Below, piece after piece: positions 1 through 64,000 of a stretch of DNA of 64,000 nt; the first letter of the stretch is position 1, and each line of letters opens with the position of its first letter. A program made the translations under genes and the position numbers. The DNA is from Larimichthys crocea. Lineage: Eukaryota > Chordata > Actinopteri > Sciaenidae. The notes under the pieces were generated by a model. The model did no database searches, was not told the DNA's origin, and saw only the letters and a program-made list of their open reading frames with translations. The stretch lies in contig NC_040028.1 of assembly GCF_000972845.2 (NCBI RefSeq), positions 13,452,871-13,516,870 of the forward strand, written 5' to 3'.

Positions 1-515
1 CAGCGGGAACAGAGCAGCCAGCTAACCTCAAACTCCTCACTAAAGACAAAGACAGTCTTCAGAGGATGGTACCGCTGTCCCAGATACGTCATCTGACTTG
101 CTCCAGGACACCTGGACCTTAATCTTCCCATATGTGTCCTTTAGGGGGAATACTTAACAGTGAAATGCTTACGGATCCAATACGCAGAAAACAAGCTTTG
201 TGCATGTATGCGTTTGAACACTCATTTTTTGAAGTTCACGAAGAGGCTAATTGTTGTGGTTTCCTGCTGTAGTTTACATTCCCAGAGCCGGCTAGCTGTG
301 TTTTACTGGGAGTCTTTACCCATGTAGACGATATTCTGGGGTTGTCAGACAGACTGGAGCTTCTCTATCAGTGCAGGGAGCTGTCTGAGAGAGTGTGAGA
401 GTGAGTGAGAGAGAGAGAGAGAGTTTATGTGAGCTACGGAGTGCAGCCAAGCCTGTCCGACTAAGACACCACCGCCTCTCATCTCTAGTCCCATCTGGAA
501 CACGTTAATCCAGCG

Positions 516-547
<32 letters not shown>

Positions 548-686
548 TTCTCTCATTCTCTCCTTTGCATTTCCTTTCCCCTCTCTCACTCACTCTCTCT
601 CTCTCTCTCTCTCCCCCTGTCTGTGTGTCTACCACACACTCCCCTCTGTCTCTCATTCTCCCCGTGTCTTCGGTTCATGCTAGCAG
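1..686. other. tanc1 intron (3' part) before exon 1
   Basis: No coding sequence recognised. Contains a GA tract (about 404-423) and CT tracts (521-545 and 595-613) that form the unusually long pyrimidine tract of the exon 1 acceptor. Short ORFs here are simple-sequence translations. Confidence 0.6.
521..613 (+). repeat. CT microsatellite tracts
   Basis: A pure CT run (521-545) and a second (about 595-613) with CT-rich sequence between. They lie directly before the exon 1 acceptor and mirror the GA run at 404-423. Confidence 0.9.
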
Positions 687-54757
<54,071 letters not shown>

Positions 54758-55940
54758 AGGTGTTTGTTTTATCTCTCGTACTAGTCCAAAACGCACACAA
54801 ACGCAGCAAAAAGTGAAAAAAAAAAGTTTTTTTTCTTTTTTAAACCAACCTTAAAATAATACAAGCGTCACGTTTAAGCCTTGTAAGAAGTACAACGTGC
54901 GAGCGGTTTGTTTTTCCCGTGTGAACACAGACTGCACACAGTGTACCGAACGCTCCAGATTTTTTCCTCCTCCCAACCTGTCGCTTGTGGCTGTCAGCCT
55001 CTGTTACGTGACAACGTGTCCGCCGTCGTTCAGCCAAGCTGGAGACATTGCACTGAAGGAAGTATTCGGACATGTACTTGTATAGTCTTCATCAACGCAA
55101 CGGTGACAGTTAAGCACTTTATACACATTTAGGCCGAGTCAAGTGCTTAAAAACCGCATATTCAGTTACAGCGTAATGTCATTTACAGAACAGTTCTGAG
55201 TGGGTGGAAATGGGGTTTGAACTGGGTTCATTATGTCCACGGTGCTGAGAGAGGAGAAATAAGGAAGTCCTCAGTGAAGGTGTAAGAAAGTCTAAAGGAC
55301 GGGCATTCCTGTGTTTTACGAAGGATGTTATAGATCCTCATGTCGTGTATATATTATATAAATATGTACTTTTCCTTCTTTTCAGTGAAGGTCTATGTTA
55401 AATGTATTGACAAGTTCAGACTTGTGTATTTTGAGTTTCATGCACAATGTTGTTGAAATGGTGTTAAAGGTTTTAAAAAAGAAAAAGAAAGAAGCATTTG
55501 TTTAAATGTATTTGTACATTATATAAATCACCATTAACATTGAATTGAAATCCTTTCTGTATCTGCTTGTTGTTGCTGTCTAGTTTAATTTATTTACAGC
55601 GCCAATGGCTTGGTTAATTGTAAAAGCAATATATTTTATATAGTTATTTTTGCACAGCTACTAAGACATTTTATGATTCTCAATGATGTTGAGTTTAAGT
55701 GCATGCTACAATTGCAGTTTATATTACAGAGTAAAATCTATAAAATCTGACAAAAAACAAAAAAAAAACGGTTTTGGGGCGCAGTGCCATCAGCTCTATT
55801 TTAATATGTACGTTAAATGCAATTGTTGCCATGTTTTCAGTATTGTGAGCTTTATTAGCCGTGATCACATACTGTAATAGATCATTACTGCCATAGCCAC
55901 CATGGGAGAGAGAAATAAAGACCCTCAAGGAAAAAACAAA
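54758..55940 (+). other. tanc1: tanc1 3' UTR
   Basis: About 1.2 kb of AT-rich sequence between the stop codon and the only canonical AATAAA I see (55914). It holds T-rich and A-rich runs and one match to the Pumilio element consensus TGTANATA (55346-55353). The cleavage site is inferred to be 10-30 nt past the signal. Confidence 0.8.
55914..55919 (+). promoter_or_regulatory. tanc1 polyadenylation signal AATAAA
   Basis: Canonical hexamer about 1.16 kb after the tanc1 stop codon. Nothing downstream of it on the + strand looks like tanc1. Confidence 0.75.
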
Positions 55941-56359
55941 CACGTCTGCTGACTTTTATTTTTAAAACACAAGATTGCCTGAGTTAATAATCGCCATGAA
56001 GCCTAACACGTGGTCACAAATTTCGTATAGCCGTAGGAGAAATAGTGTTATTTTCTAACAATGAGCTTATGTGACTTTTTTTCTTAGCAGCATCCATTGT
56101 GACCATTACAATGATAGCAGATACCAAAACAAGAGCTAACGGTAACGGAGCTAACTGACCTCTACCACGTGAGTATCAAACAGAGCTTATGAATTCCACT
56201 TTCCGCTTCAAGCGTCTCTAAATGTGCAGTTTTAAAGCTGTCTCATATGCAGGCACTCATCAAGTGGTGCACCAAAATCTAGACTTATTCCAAACGAGGG
56301 GAGGCCTGTCATCAGACTAACTGTGGCTGCCGTTAGCTGGTTAGCCGTGCCGCTTCTGA
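55925..56359 (-). other. wdsub1: wdsub1 3' UTR
   Basis: Sequence between the wdsub1 stop codon (56360-56362) and its inferred polyadenylation signal. No other coding sequence seen. The 3' limit is an estimate. Confidence 0.6.
55955..55960 (-). promoter_or_regulatory. wdsub1 polyadenylation signal AATAAA
   Basis: TTTATT on the + strand, so AATAAA on the - strand, about 400 nt after the wdsub1 stop codon. It faces the tanc1 signal with 35 bp between them. Confidence 0.65.
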
Positions 56360-56511
56360 CTACTGGCTCGACTTCCATCGTGTTATCGCCGTCTTCAAAG
56401 ATCTATTGGGGGTCAGGAGCGTTGTCTGTAACGGCAGGTTCGTCATTGGACTGGTTTTGTTCTTGCCCCTGATCCAGCTCTCGATGGATTCTCGCTCATA
56501 GGAATACCCAT
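56360..56511 (-). CDS. wdsub1: wdsub1 terminal exon, second half of U-box
   Basis: Acceptor TTACACAG on the - strand; completes an Asp codon and reads [20 protein letters not shown], then [20 protein letters not shown], ending ITRWKSSQ and TAG. The DGYSYER, SPMTN and LTPNR motifs are standard for U-boxes. The C-terminus is at the usual place for WDSUB1. Confidence 0.95.
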
Positions 56512-59500
56512 CTGTGTAACAGACATTTTGACGCCTTAGAAACACCGAGATAATGATTTACATAACAAAAATAGATCATACAGAATGAGTCATGGCTTCC
56601 GTTTTTTTTAGCGTTTGTTGTCTAACCTGCTGCAATGACTGGATCCTTCATCAGCTCTCTGGTGATTGGACACAGAAACTCATCCGGGGCCTCTGAACCG
56701 CTCTGCTCCGCCTTCAGTGCCTCGATTTTCCTCAGGAGACGACCACGGAGGCCCACGGACTCTGAGAAACCAAGACACCGCTCAGTAACGCTGGTAAATC
56801 ACATCACATGCAGTGCGTGGATCGTTCGTATCCAACATTTAAGACAATCTAACAAAATTAATCATGATGTCAATGTTATTCCGCTAATTGAGACTTGACA
56901 GACTCGTCTCGGGTCTTTCAGAGAAAACAAACACAGAAGTAAATCTGGACCTCCGCTCAATCAGTCTGTGCTGAACACAAAGAACCAGACGAAGTGTGAC
57001 AACGGCTTCACAGTTCAGACAAAGGGTCTCTACCCAGTGGACTTAGTGGGTTTTATTTTTTAAAGTTAAGTCTCTCATTATTATACTCAAGAATAAAAAC
57101 TACAAAATAAAATTTTTCCTCATCCCTTATGCCCCAATACTCTAATGCTCTGTAGTATAGGATTTCTATTTATTCTTCTTCTTCTTTCTTTATTTACTAT
57201 GATTGGAATTTCAAAACATTTTATTTATTCAGTAAACTATTCAGTGATATTCTGTGAAGGTTCTCAGTCATCCAGCTCTTCAAAAAAGGTTAAATCCGGG
57301 ACAACTGGACTTGGTTGTAGATCCCTCATCTCATCCGAGAAGCTTCTTCAGTTCTGACTGACTAATGGGGAGATCGGTGTATTTATCGTAGGCGGAATCA
57401 TTGACCAGGACAGTCGTTGTTCCTCTTGGTTCGTTAGTGCTCGTTGTTGTTGTGACGACTGTCGTCAGAGTCATTAAACTTACATGAGGTCTGGTGTGGA
57501 TGATAGTCATTGACCTGGTGATCGATCCTGCCTAGGATAAATACTCGTGTCTCCGCACCAGTCAGACAGATCTGAAGAAGCTTCTCGGATGAGAGGCGAA
57601 AACATCTTTACGCATCTATAACCAAGTCCAGTTGGATTTTGTGACGTTTATCACTAAATGTGTGGTTTTAAGTGGAAATTCTGCACACGAACATTTATTT
57701 CATTTCTATACACTGGGCCTTAAAGTTGTCAAATTGAATATACTGGGTCTAAAGAAATTCAGGAATCTGCTTATGAAACATCCACGAATGCAGAGTGTAA
57801 ACTCCCTTCCCTCCCTTGTTGATTCGCATGTGCTGAGGATGCTTAATAAAACATCTGCTTCTAGGTTCAAGTTAATTGACTTTGGAGATGATGTCAAGAA
57901 TGCCCGACCAAACGGGATGATTTTTGGAACACGTCATAAAACTGTGGCTTAAAGCTGCATCGGGAATTTAACACATATCGAAGAGACTTCTGGATAGATT
58001 TGAAGAGTCTTTGTTGTAGTTTCAATTGAATTATTTGAACATATGTGTACGTACTCGAATGCTTCTTCCCTTATGTCATGACGGCACCGTGTTTTGGAGA
58101 AACCTGATCCATTTGTAGGACCTGAAGAGATCGTTACAATCAGTCGCTGATCGGACTTGTGCTTTCTTCTTACCGTGAACTCAGCGCCTTGAAAAAAAGC
58201 TTGAATTCAAGTTTAAAGTAAAACAGCAGTGGAGGCCTGCTGTCGCAATCACAAATGGTTTGGATCCTACGGGAGAAGTGACAGCGCTTAATCAAAATGT
58301 CTTCTCTATGTGAAACACGTTGAACCCATTAAGTCCTCTGATTCATCCGATGAACTAATCCTGGGTAGAAAAACTGCACTTCACAGCTGTATAGGGTTTA
58401 AGATTTCCACAAGTTTCCATGTTTTTCTTCTTGTGAGCACAAGCCATTAGTACTATACCGTCCACTTTACATTTAGATTGATAATTTGACGAGAAGCTAC
58501 AATAAAACTGCAGAATGAGGCTGTCTCCACGGAGATACACCGAATTATATCCGAGAGGAACTTTTCTTTTTTTTCCTCCCCCTCCTCCCCTTACTCAAAG
58601 ATTCATGAATATTTCATCAAGTGAAGTGCACTGGAATATAATTTGCTGCGTGTGTGTGTGTGTGTGTGTGTGTGTGACGTATGTGTTACTGTCTGCACAC
58701 ATGCATGTATTCACACTGACAGCATGCACTGAAAATGACTGTTGTTGGTTGCACAAGGCAAAAAAAAAAAAGGACAGGAAATGTGGCAATCTGCTGTCCT
58801 CATTCTGTAGTAATGACGAGAGCTGTCCTCCATACTAAACACATGGAAAAGAGATGCTCGGTCCATAGGACATGCTTTGCATAAGCGAGCAGCAGGCGAG
58901 TGAAGTTGGCATTACGGTTGTTTTTTTTACTGAGTCTACTGCTGTCCAATTAAAGCAAAGACAACAAACGGCAAAGGGGTGTTTCAGCCGTGATTAAGGG
59001 TGGGACTTTGATGCAGCTAGTTACATGATTATAGTCGGCACAAAGTAACCGTAATCAAAGTAAAGACGGTTTATTTACCGCATTCAACGGTTCAATTCCC
59101 CTCAAATCACTGTGTGCCTAAAGAATTCAAGAGAGCGCTGTGCTCATTTGAAACTACCAGCACTGAAATACTAACTACCAAGGACGTGAAATACAAGGTT
59201 AACAATCCCCTAAATGTGTTTTTTCAACAGAAAATAATGAGGTTTTTATTCTGCAGAGAGCTTTGTGTGCGCCTCGTGCAGATTTCTGAAGAGGTGCGAG
59301 TTCAGATTTGTAGAGAGAACCGTGTGAAAAATGAGGTGAGAAATTAAATCGAACAATCAAACGTTATTCATTTTTTTAGGTTTTTTAGCTAATTGTGGAT
59401 GTTTTTTTTTGCAGTCTACACATGGATCATAACAATCAAAAGGTGTTTTTATAAATTAATTATATTATTTCACAGTTTTCATGTCCTGGATTGTGAAACA

Positions 59501-60967
59501 CTAAATCATAGATTGTCTTTCTGGTTGTTTATGATGATGATTGTGAATTTTGGCTGATTTAATGAATTTATGATAACACAGGTGCTATAAACAGTCACGT
59601 GCATCGTGGTTGTATGTAACGCTGGTGGCTCTTGCATTGAAAACTTTGCTGATATCACACAGACAATCAGTGAAACTGTTTCTTCTTTGCCAGTATTTAG
59701 AGTATAAGGTAAGTGTTGATATTTACATGTGTGTTTAAGGGCATCCTTCTATGGTTAACGCTGACCCCAGGAGTTATGAACAAGAGGTGCCCTTATAAGA
59801 GCCACATGATGACACTAACACCAAACACTTGTTCCTGCAAAATAACTGACACTTGAGCTGTTATTTGTTTAGATCATACATGTTTTGTTTTTTTTGGTAA
59901 TTAGCACTGAGGGGTGTGGTTGTGGTTTCACCTGAGTTTTTTTTACCTGTGCACTTGGTGGCAGGAGTTAGAAAAGAGGGTGACGTAGGCTCCAGTATTT
60001 CCTCTCGACCATCTCATTATTTATCATCTCGTCTTGTTTCAAATCTTCTCACCTATCGTATCCTATAGTTTCGTCCAGTTCAGTATGTCATGTTATGCCA
60101 AGTTACTCTTTAGTTCATAAACACTGTGAAACTTAAGCGTCTACTCAGCCTCTGTTAGTGGATAGTTGCTGCTGCGCACTTTGTTTTGCCGAGTGTTAGA
60201 TAAGAATATTGACACCACTTATAAATATGAAGCCGAATCCAACAATCGCAGTCTTATTTTTAATCAAAATAACTGCAAGAAAGCAAACTGAAACTTTAAA
60301 TCTTTAAACATAACAGCCTCAGGGTTCGCTCTAATCATTATACAGTAGTTCTAATGAGGCTGACATTTGTATATTGTTTGCTGCGGGTGTCTACAGTGTG
60401 TTCTGAGTTTTCTAGCTGCAGTTTGTACAGCGACTTTCCACACCGAGACCTTGGACGACCCCAGAATGGACTAATCTTATTTTCAGAGGGATTATCATTG
60501 TCTGTGACGTAAAGGTCATCCTGTGGGGTACTGTCCTCACAGCGTGATTTGTGATTGTATAAGCAGATAGAAATGCAGCAGCCTCAGGTCTGGAGAGTTT
60601 TTTTTTTTTTTGGGAGGAGGGGGTGGATAAATCAAAGCCGTTTATATCACGCTATCCGATTCAAGCTTGTCATGTTTTAGGACCAAACAATAAATCCCCC
60701 CTGAAAAACACTGAATCCCAGTGTATCCTGTGTGTGTCTGTGTTCTGTACACTATATTATATGTAGCCGTGCTTTATATTCCATCCTCACCGATTCCCAG
60801 CTCTGAGGCCGTTTCCTTGTCCAGCTGGCTGAGCTCTGCTCCGTCAATGTTGTTGGCTTTGAAGATGCTGACAAGCTCCTGCAGTCCTTCTTCACAGAGC
60901 CAAGTCTGCACATCCTCCTCCGACCAATCAGCAACCAGCAGCCTGGAGTGACCCGGCAAGTTCCTTC
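56360..60967 (-). CDS. wdsub1: wdsub1, last three coding exons (5' incomplete)
   Basis: WD repeat, SAM and U-box protein. Exons 60791-60967, 56627-56761 and 56511-56360 join in frame to 153 codons plus stop: a SAM domain, a short basic linker ([11 protein letters not shown]) and a complete U-box. The human protein has the same order with seven WD40 repeats before the SAM domain. I found no WD40 exon between 60968 and 64000, so that part should lie beyond the window. U-boxes recruit E2 enzymes, so an E3 ubiquitin-ligase role is expected; the substrate is unknown. The gene converges on tanc1. Confidence 0.93.
56627..56761 (-). CDS. wdsub1: wdsub1 exon with first half of U-box
   Basis: Acceptor GTTTCTCAG, donor GCAG|GTTAGA on the - strand. 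Reads [20 protein letters not shown], then [19 protein letters not shown], the start of the U-box with its CPI and DPV signatures. The 3' end is phase 1. Confidence 0.94.
57265..57640. mobile_element. Inverted-repeat element in wdsub1 intron
   Basis: Left arm (about 57300-57360) and right arm (about 57561-57640) are inverted copies; both carry TCATCCGAGAAGCTTCTTCAG and an AACTGGACTTGGTT segment, with about 200 bp between. The left arm lacks about 10 nt found in the right. It belongs to a family common in fish genomes; no coding capacity. Confidence 0.7.
58650..58676 (+). repeat. TG microsatellite
   Basis: About 13 TG units in the wdsub1 intron. Confidence 0.9.
60791..60967 (-). CDS. wdsub1: wdsub1 SAM-domain exon
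   Basis: On the - strand the acceptor is TTTTGCAG and the donor ATCG|GTGAGG. Reads [20 protein letters not shown], then [20 protein letters not shown], matching the SAM domain of WDSUB1 (human: DWSEEDVSTWL). It leaves in phase 1; the split codon becomes Glu with the next exon, restoring LGIESVGLR. Confidence 0.94.
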
Positions 60968-62309
60968 CTGCAAAACACACAACAGGAAAGGAGGAAGTGC
61001 TCTGCTATTACACCCCCATCTCCTGCAACTAAACTTATCTGGTGCAAACTAACAATTTCCCCTCACACTCCACAGAAAAAGGACACTCGGTGCTGATATG
61101 GAGTGAGTGACAATTACTTTCCTGCACACGCAGATCCCTGAGCAAGCAAAGAAAAAGAAATTAAACCCAGAGTTGGGGAAACTTCATTTTGTGCCAGCAT
61201 GCAGCTCATCAACCTTCATATGACACTATGTGAGTGAGCAGCCGTCATTTATCATGCAAGGCCGAAATAAACTGGCCTGTTGCGAGCCGGGCCCCCGTTA
61301 ATGACACCTCGCAGCAGCCTCATGGTTCCCATCGCCCATCGTTAACCACGTGAAGGATAACCCTGAAGTCTGGGGGGAGGTGTTGCTCATTACAACGCTA
61401 AACCACATGTTAGATTTCCACCTCTTCCTACCTCTGCTACAAAAAAAACACACAAAAAAAGAAAAGTGGCCTTGGATGCCAAAATGCTTTTTTCGATAAC
61501 CTCTTAAGAAACAGCTTCTTTGTGTTTAACGTCGTGACAGTATGTCTAGAAATAAGGTGTTGCTGAAAATGTGTTTTTATTGCAGCTGCAATGGAAACAT
61601 CCATAATTGTCAACGTGGGGCCTTCATGGGGTTATCTATATAAAAAAAACAAAATAGAACTAAAATTGCTACGTTGTTTAAAAAGTGATTTTCCATTTTT
61701 TGGCAAGAATAAAACTATGCAAGCAGAAATCCTGTCCAAAGCACCGTTGCACTGAGTGGAAATATCTACTTATTGGGTCTGCACGACAGTGAAGCGGAGT
61801 AACACCACCTCCTCTCTCTGCAGCTCTGGCTGATAGAGTGTGGAGTCTCCCAGTCTAGGAGGCTGAGTCATGGAAACACTGTGCCAGAAGCATGAAAAAC
61901 CTCACTCTGCAGACTGGGACAGCTCAGACTGTGGTGTTTAATTACTTGGACAGACGCACATATGAAGTTCTCTTCATCACCTAAAGTCTGGTGATAGTCG
62001 TTTTCTTATTGTCAACCAGCGAATAACTCATTCTACCCAGAAGTATTATCCGTGCGGCTCAAACCAGATAGATCATTCTCTCCGGTAACTGTTCATCCAT
62101 CAGCAGCGATGTTTATCCTGTTTTCTGCCGTCATCCGTCCCAATTTAGTTTAGCTTTCACTTCTTTGATGCAAAGATTCCTGCTCTCTTGGCTCTTCTTC
62201 TTGCTAAATAATACGTGTGATCGTCCATTCGTCTAGATTTAAACAGCAAACACGCCTTCGTCCTCCTCCACTACGTCACATCTGCCTTCTTCTTGTTCCT
62301 CCTTTTCAT

Positions 62310-62490
62310 GTCCTCTTACCTTGGTGATGTAGTGGTGAAACGCGTTTGCGTGCCCTTTGTCCGTTTTAGGCTACTGTAATAAATATGGCGGTCACTGTGT
62401 TATTGGACCCGCGGTATATGTAGAATAAAAAATCTAAAAATCAATTTCTGACAAATAAATCAGCCTAAATATTACAAATTGTGCCTTTAA
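62310..62490 (+). mobile_element. Right half of a TTAA-type fish element
   Basis: The body around GTCCGTTTTAGGCTACTGTA and ATATGGCGG, ending TTACAAATTGTGCCTTTAA, resembles a common fish element with TTAAAGG-type inverted ends. The matching left end is not visible, so the copy is probably truncated. Confidence 0.45.
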
Positions 62491-63307
62491 CGTGTTACAT
62501 TTGCACCGTGTTACACGTTATGAACACGGCCAGTACTTCTGTTTGAGTAAAGCTTCATTTTAAAATATTACTAAAGGTCTGTGAAGCATTAGATGGTAAA
62601 TATAGTTCAGGTTCAGACTTTTTAGGTTTCTGTTTACTGCCCCTACAGTCAAAACTTTTTTTCTATACGCCACATATCTGGAATAAACTTCCAGAAAACA
62701 AGAGGTCATCTCTAAACTCTCAATTCATTTTTTTTTTTAGAGGTTTTCCACGGCCCTTTTATTAAAGACCGTGCCCACAAACACAGGCGTTTTCAATCGG
62801 CCTGATTAGAGCTTTAGTCTGGTTGAAGGTGGGTGTGTTTATAGCAGGAATCACTTGATGTCACTGAAAGTGTGTACACAGACAAGAATGATAACAGGGC
62901 ACGTCGCCCCGTGAGGTGCAACAAAACTAAACTACCAGGAGGTCTAATTAGACCACTTAATTCAACACACCTGGTGATTCAGTCATATCGTAAAGTCTTG
63001 ACTCACCACTGTGAGCTTTACGCTCGGGTAGAACGGACTAGTTTAGCAACTCGTGGGTGCACGTACTGTATGTTTAATATATAAGGCGATTCCTGGGATT
63101 CCTGTGTAATTGCACTTCTCAGATGTGTGATGGACAGTGCTCGTTGCGGTCGAGGGACTTTTACACGTTGTCTGAACCGAATGTTCGGACAGAAATTGAG
63201 AAGAAGACGTAAAAAACTCTGAGATCTTTGAAAGCTTTTGAATCCATTTTGACCCGGAGACATGCTTCAACTTTGCTTGTACTCGAGCTCGTACTACTGT
63301 AGTAATA

Positions 63308-63594
63308 GGGCGGCACGGTGGTGCAGTGGTTAGCACTGTCACCTCACAGCAAGAAGTTTCCTGTTTCGAAACTTTTCAGGCCTTTTTCTGTGTGGAGTGT
63401 GCATGTTCTCCTACTCTCCCACAGTCCAAAGACATGCACGGGTTAATTCATGACTCTAAATTGCCCGTAGGTTTGAATGTGAGCGTGAATGGTTGTTTGT
63501 CTCTATGTGCCCTGTGATGAGCCCCAAAGTCAGCTGGGATAGGCTCCGGCTCCACCGTAACCCTGATGAGCAATTACAGACAATGGATAGACAG
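63308..63594 (+). repeat. Abundant teleost dispersed repeat
   Basis: Begins GGGCGGCACGGTGGTGCAGT, later GACTCTAAATTGCCCGTAGG, then GTCAGCTGGGATAGGCTCCG, a repeat familiar from many fish genomes. Internal deletions are evident. Its family name is not asserted. Confidence 0.65.
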
Positions 63595-63779
63595 ACATTT
63601 AGTCATACTGTCTGTTTTGTATCTGTTTTAATTGACTTGTTCTTAGTTTGTGCTGCTGCCTGCCTTGGCCAGGACTCGCTTGTAAAAGATTTTTAATCTC
63701 AAAGAAACATTTCCTGGTTAAATGAGGGTTAAAAAAATAAAAGAAACTTGCGTAATGTTTACCATCTCAGTGCTACAGC

Positions 63780-63905
63780 TGTGGCTGATGGGATTCACAT
63801 TAGAAAGCTGCACCTGCACCAAATTTCATGGCGATTAATCAGAGAGTTGGTGGGATATTTCAGTCTGGACCAAAGTAGTGGACCAACAACTGACATCCAT
63901 AGTCA
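63780..63905 (-). repeat. Dispersed repeat, shared with 25130-25260
   Basis: Contains CACCAAATTTCATGGCGATT and GGGATATTTCAGTCTGGACC. The reverse complement shares the GACTGAAATATC core and flanks with the copy at 25130-25260. A common fish repeat type. Confidence 0.5.
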
Positions 63906-64000
63906 GTGGATGACGAAATGTCGAGAGAAACATTGTTGGCTTTGGTCTTTTCATGGGATTTGCTGACATTAAGAAAAGCATTGAATAATGGTCGCCTTAT

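Larger units (their letters stand above)
56762..60790. other. wdsub1 intron between SAM and U-box exons
   Basis: 4.0 kb. Holds an inverted-repeat element (57265-57640), a TG repeat (58650-58676) and AT-rich sequence. A 106-codon open frame at 57632-57952 (+) begins inside the right arm of that element; it has no recognised domain and I do not call it a gene. Confidence 0.65.
60968..64000. other. wdsub1 intron upstream of the SAM exon (to window end)
   Basis: No WD40 exon seen on the - strand. Contains the right half of a TTAA-type element (62310-62490) and two dispersed fish repeats (63308-63594, 63780-63905). Confidence 0.6.

Noticed and set aside
57575..57605. GGATGAGAGGCGAAAAC resembles a hammerhead ribozyme core.
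   Set aside because: The conserved CUGA box is not matched at its first two positions and the flanking stems were not found.
57632..57952. 106-codon open frame on + in the wdsub1 intron.
   Set aside because: No domain recognised, it starts within a repeat element, and there is no splice or promoter context; likely chance.
62320..62400. Possible minus-strand wdsub1 exon with AG and GT borders.
   Set aside because: The translation lacks WD40 character and the sequence matches a dispersed fish repeat.

Overview
The window is vertebrate nuclear DNA, almost certainly from a teleost fish. The evidence is two split genes with GT-AG introns, long AT-rich introns, many CA/TG and CT/GA microsatellites, and degraded copies of repeats common in fish genomes (tRNA-derived SINEs, a LINE 3' end, TTAA-type inverted-repeat elements). 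There is no sign of bacterial or viral gene organisation. The species cannot be named from the sequence.

Positions 687-54757 on the + strand hold 23 coding exons of one gene, a TANC-family postsynaptic scaffold that I assign to tanc1. The exons join with matching phases throughout and give 1858 in-frame codons ending in ...SFIESNV. This is nearly a whole TANC1; only the N-terminal part lies upstream of the window. Domain order: Ser/Thr-rich N-terminal region (exons 1-5), STAND-type P-loop NTPase region (exons 6-12, Walker A GSVGYGKT and Walker [11 protein letters not shown]), ankyrin repeats (exons 13-19), TPR-like repeats (exons 20-23), and a long disordered tail with poly-Glu and poly-Gln tracts and a PDZ-binding C-terminus. 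The 3' UTR runs to a polyadenylation signal at 55914.

Positions 56360-60967 on the - strand hold the last three coding exons of wdsub1: a SAM-domain exon and two exons that together make a U-box (E2-binding ubiquitin-ligase module). The WD40 exons must lie beyond position 64000. wdsub1 converges tail-to-tail on tanc1, and the two polyadenylation signals face each other 35 bp apart, so the mature 3' ends should abut or overlap. The same two genes are neighbours in human (TANC1-WDSUB1, 2q24), which supports the paralogue call.

The rest is intron. Points worth attention are a ~170-bp direct repeat on both sides of tanc1 exon 2, a TG-repeat acceptor at tanc1 exon 12, a CA tract 26 bp after the exon 18 donor, a possible alternative first exon in intron 4, a TTAA-bounded inverted-repeat element in intron 4, and an inverted-repeat element in the wdsub1 intron. 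I found no RNA gene, CRISPR array, intact transposon or evidence of a novel multi-gene system.
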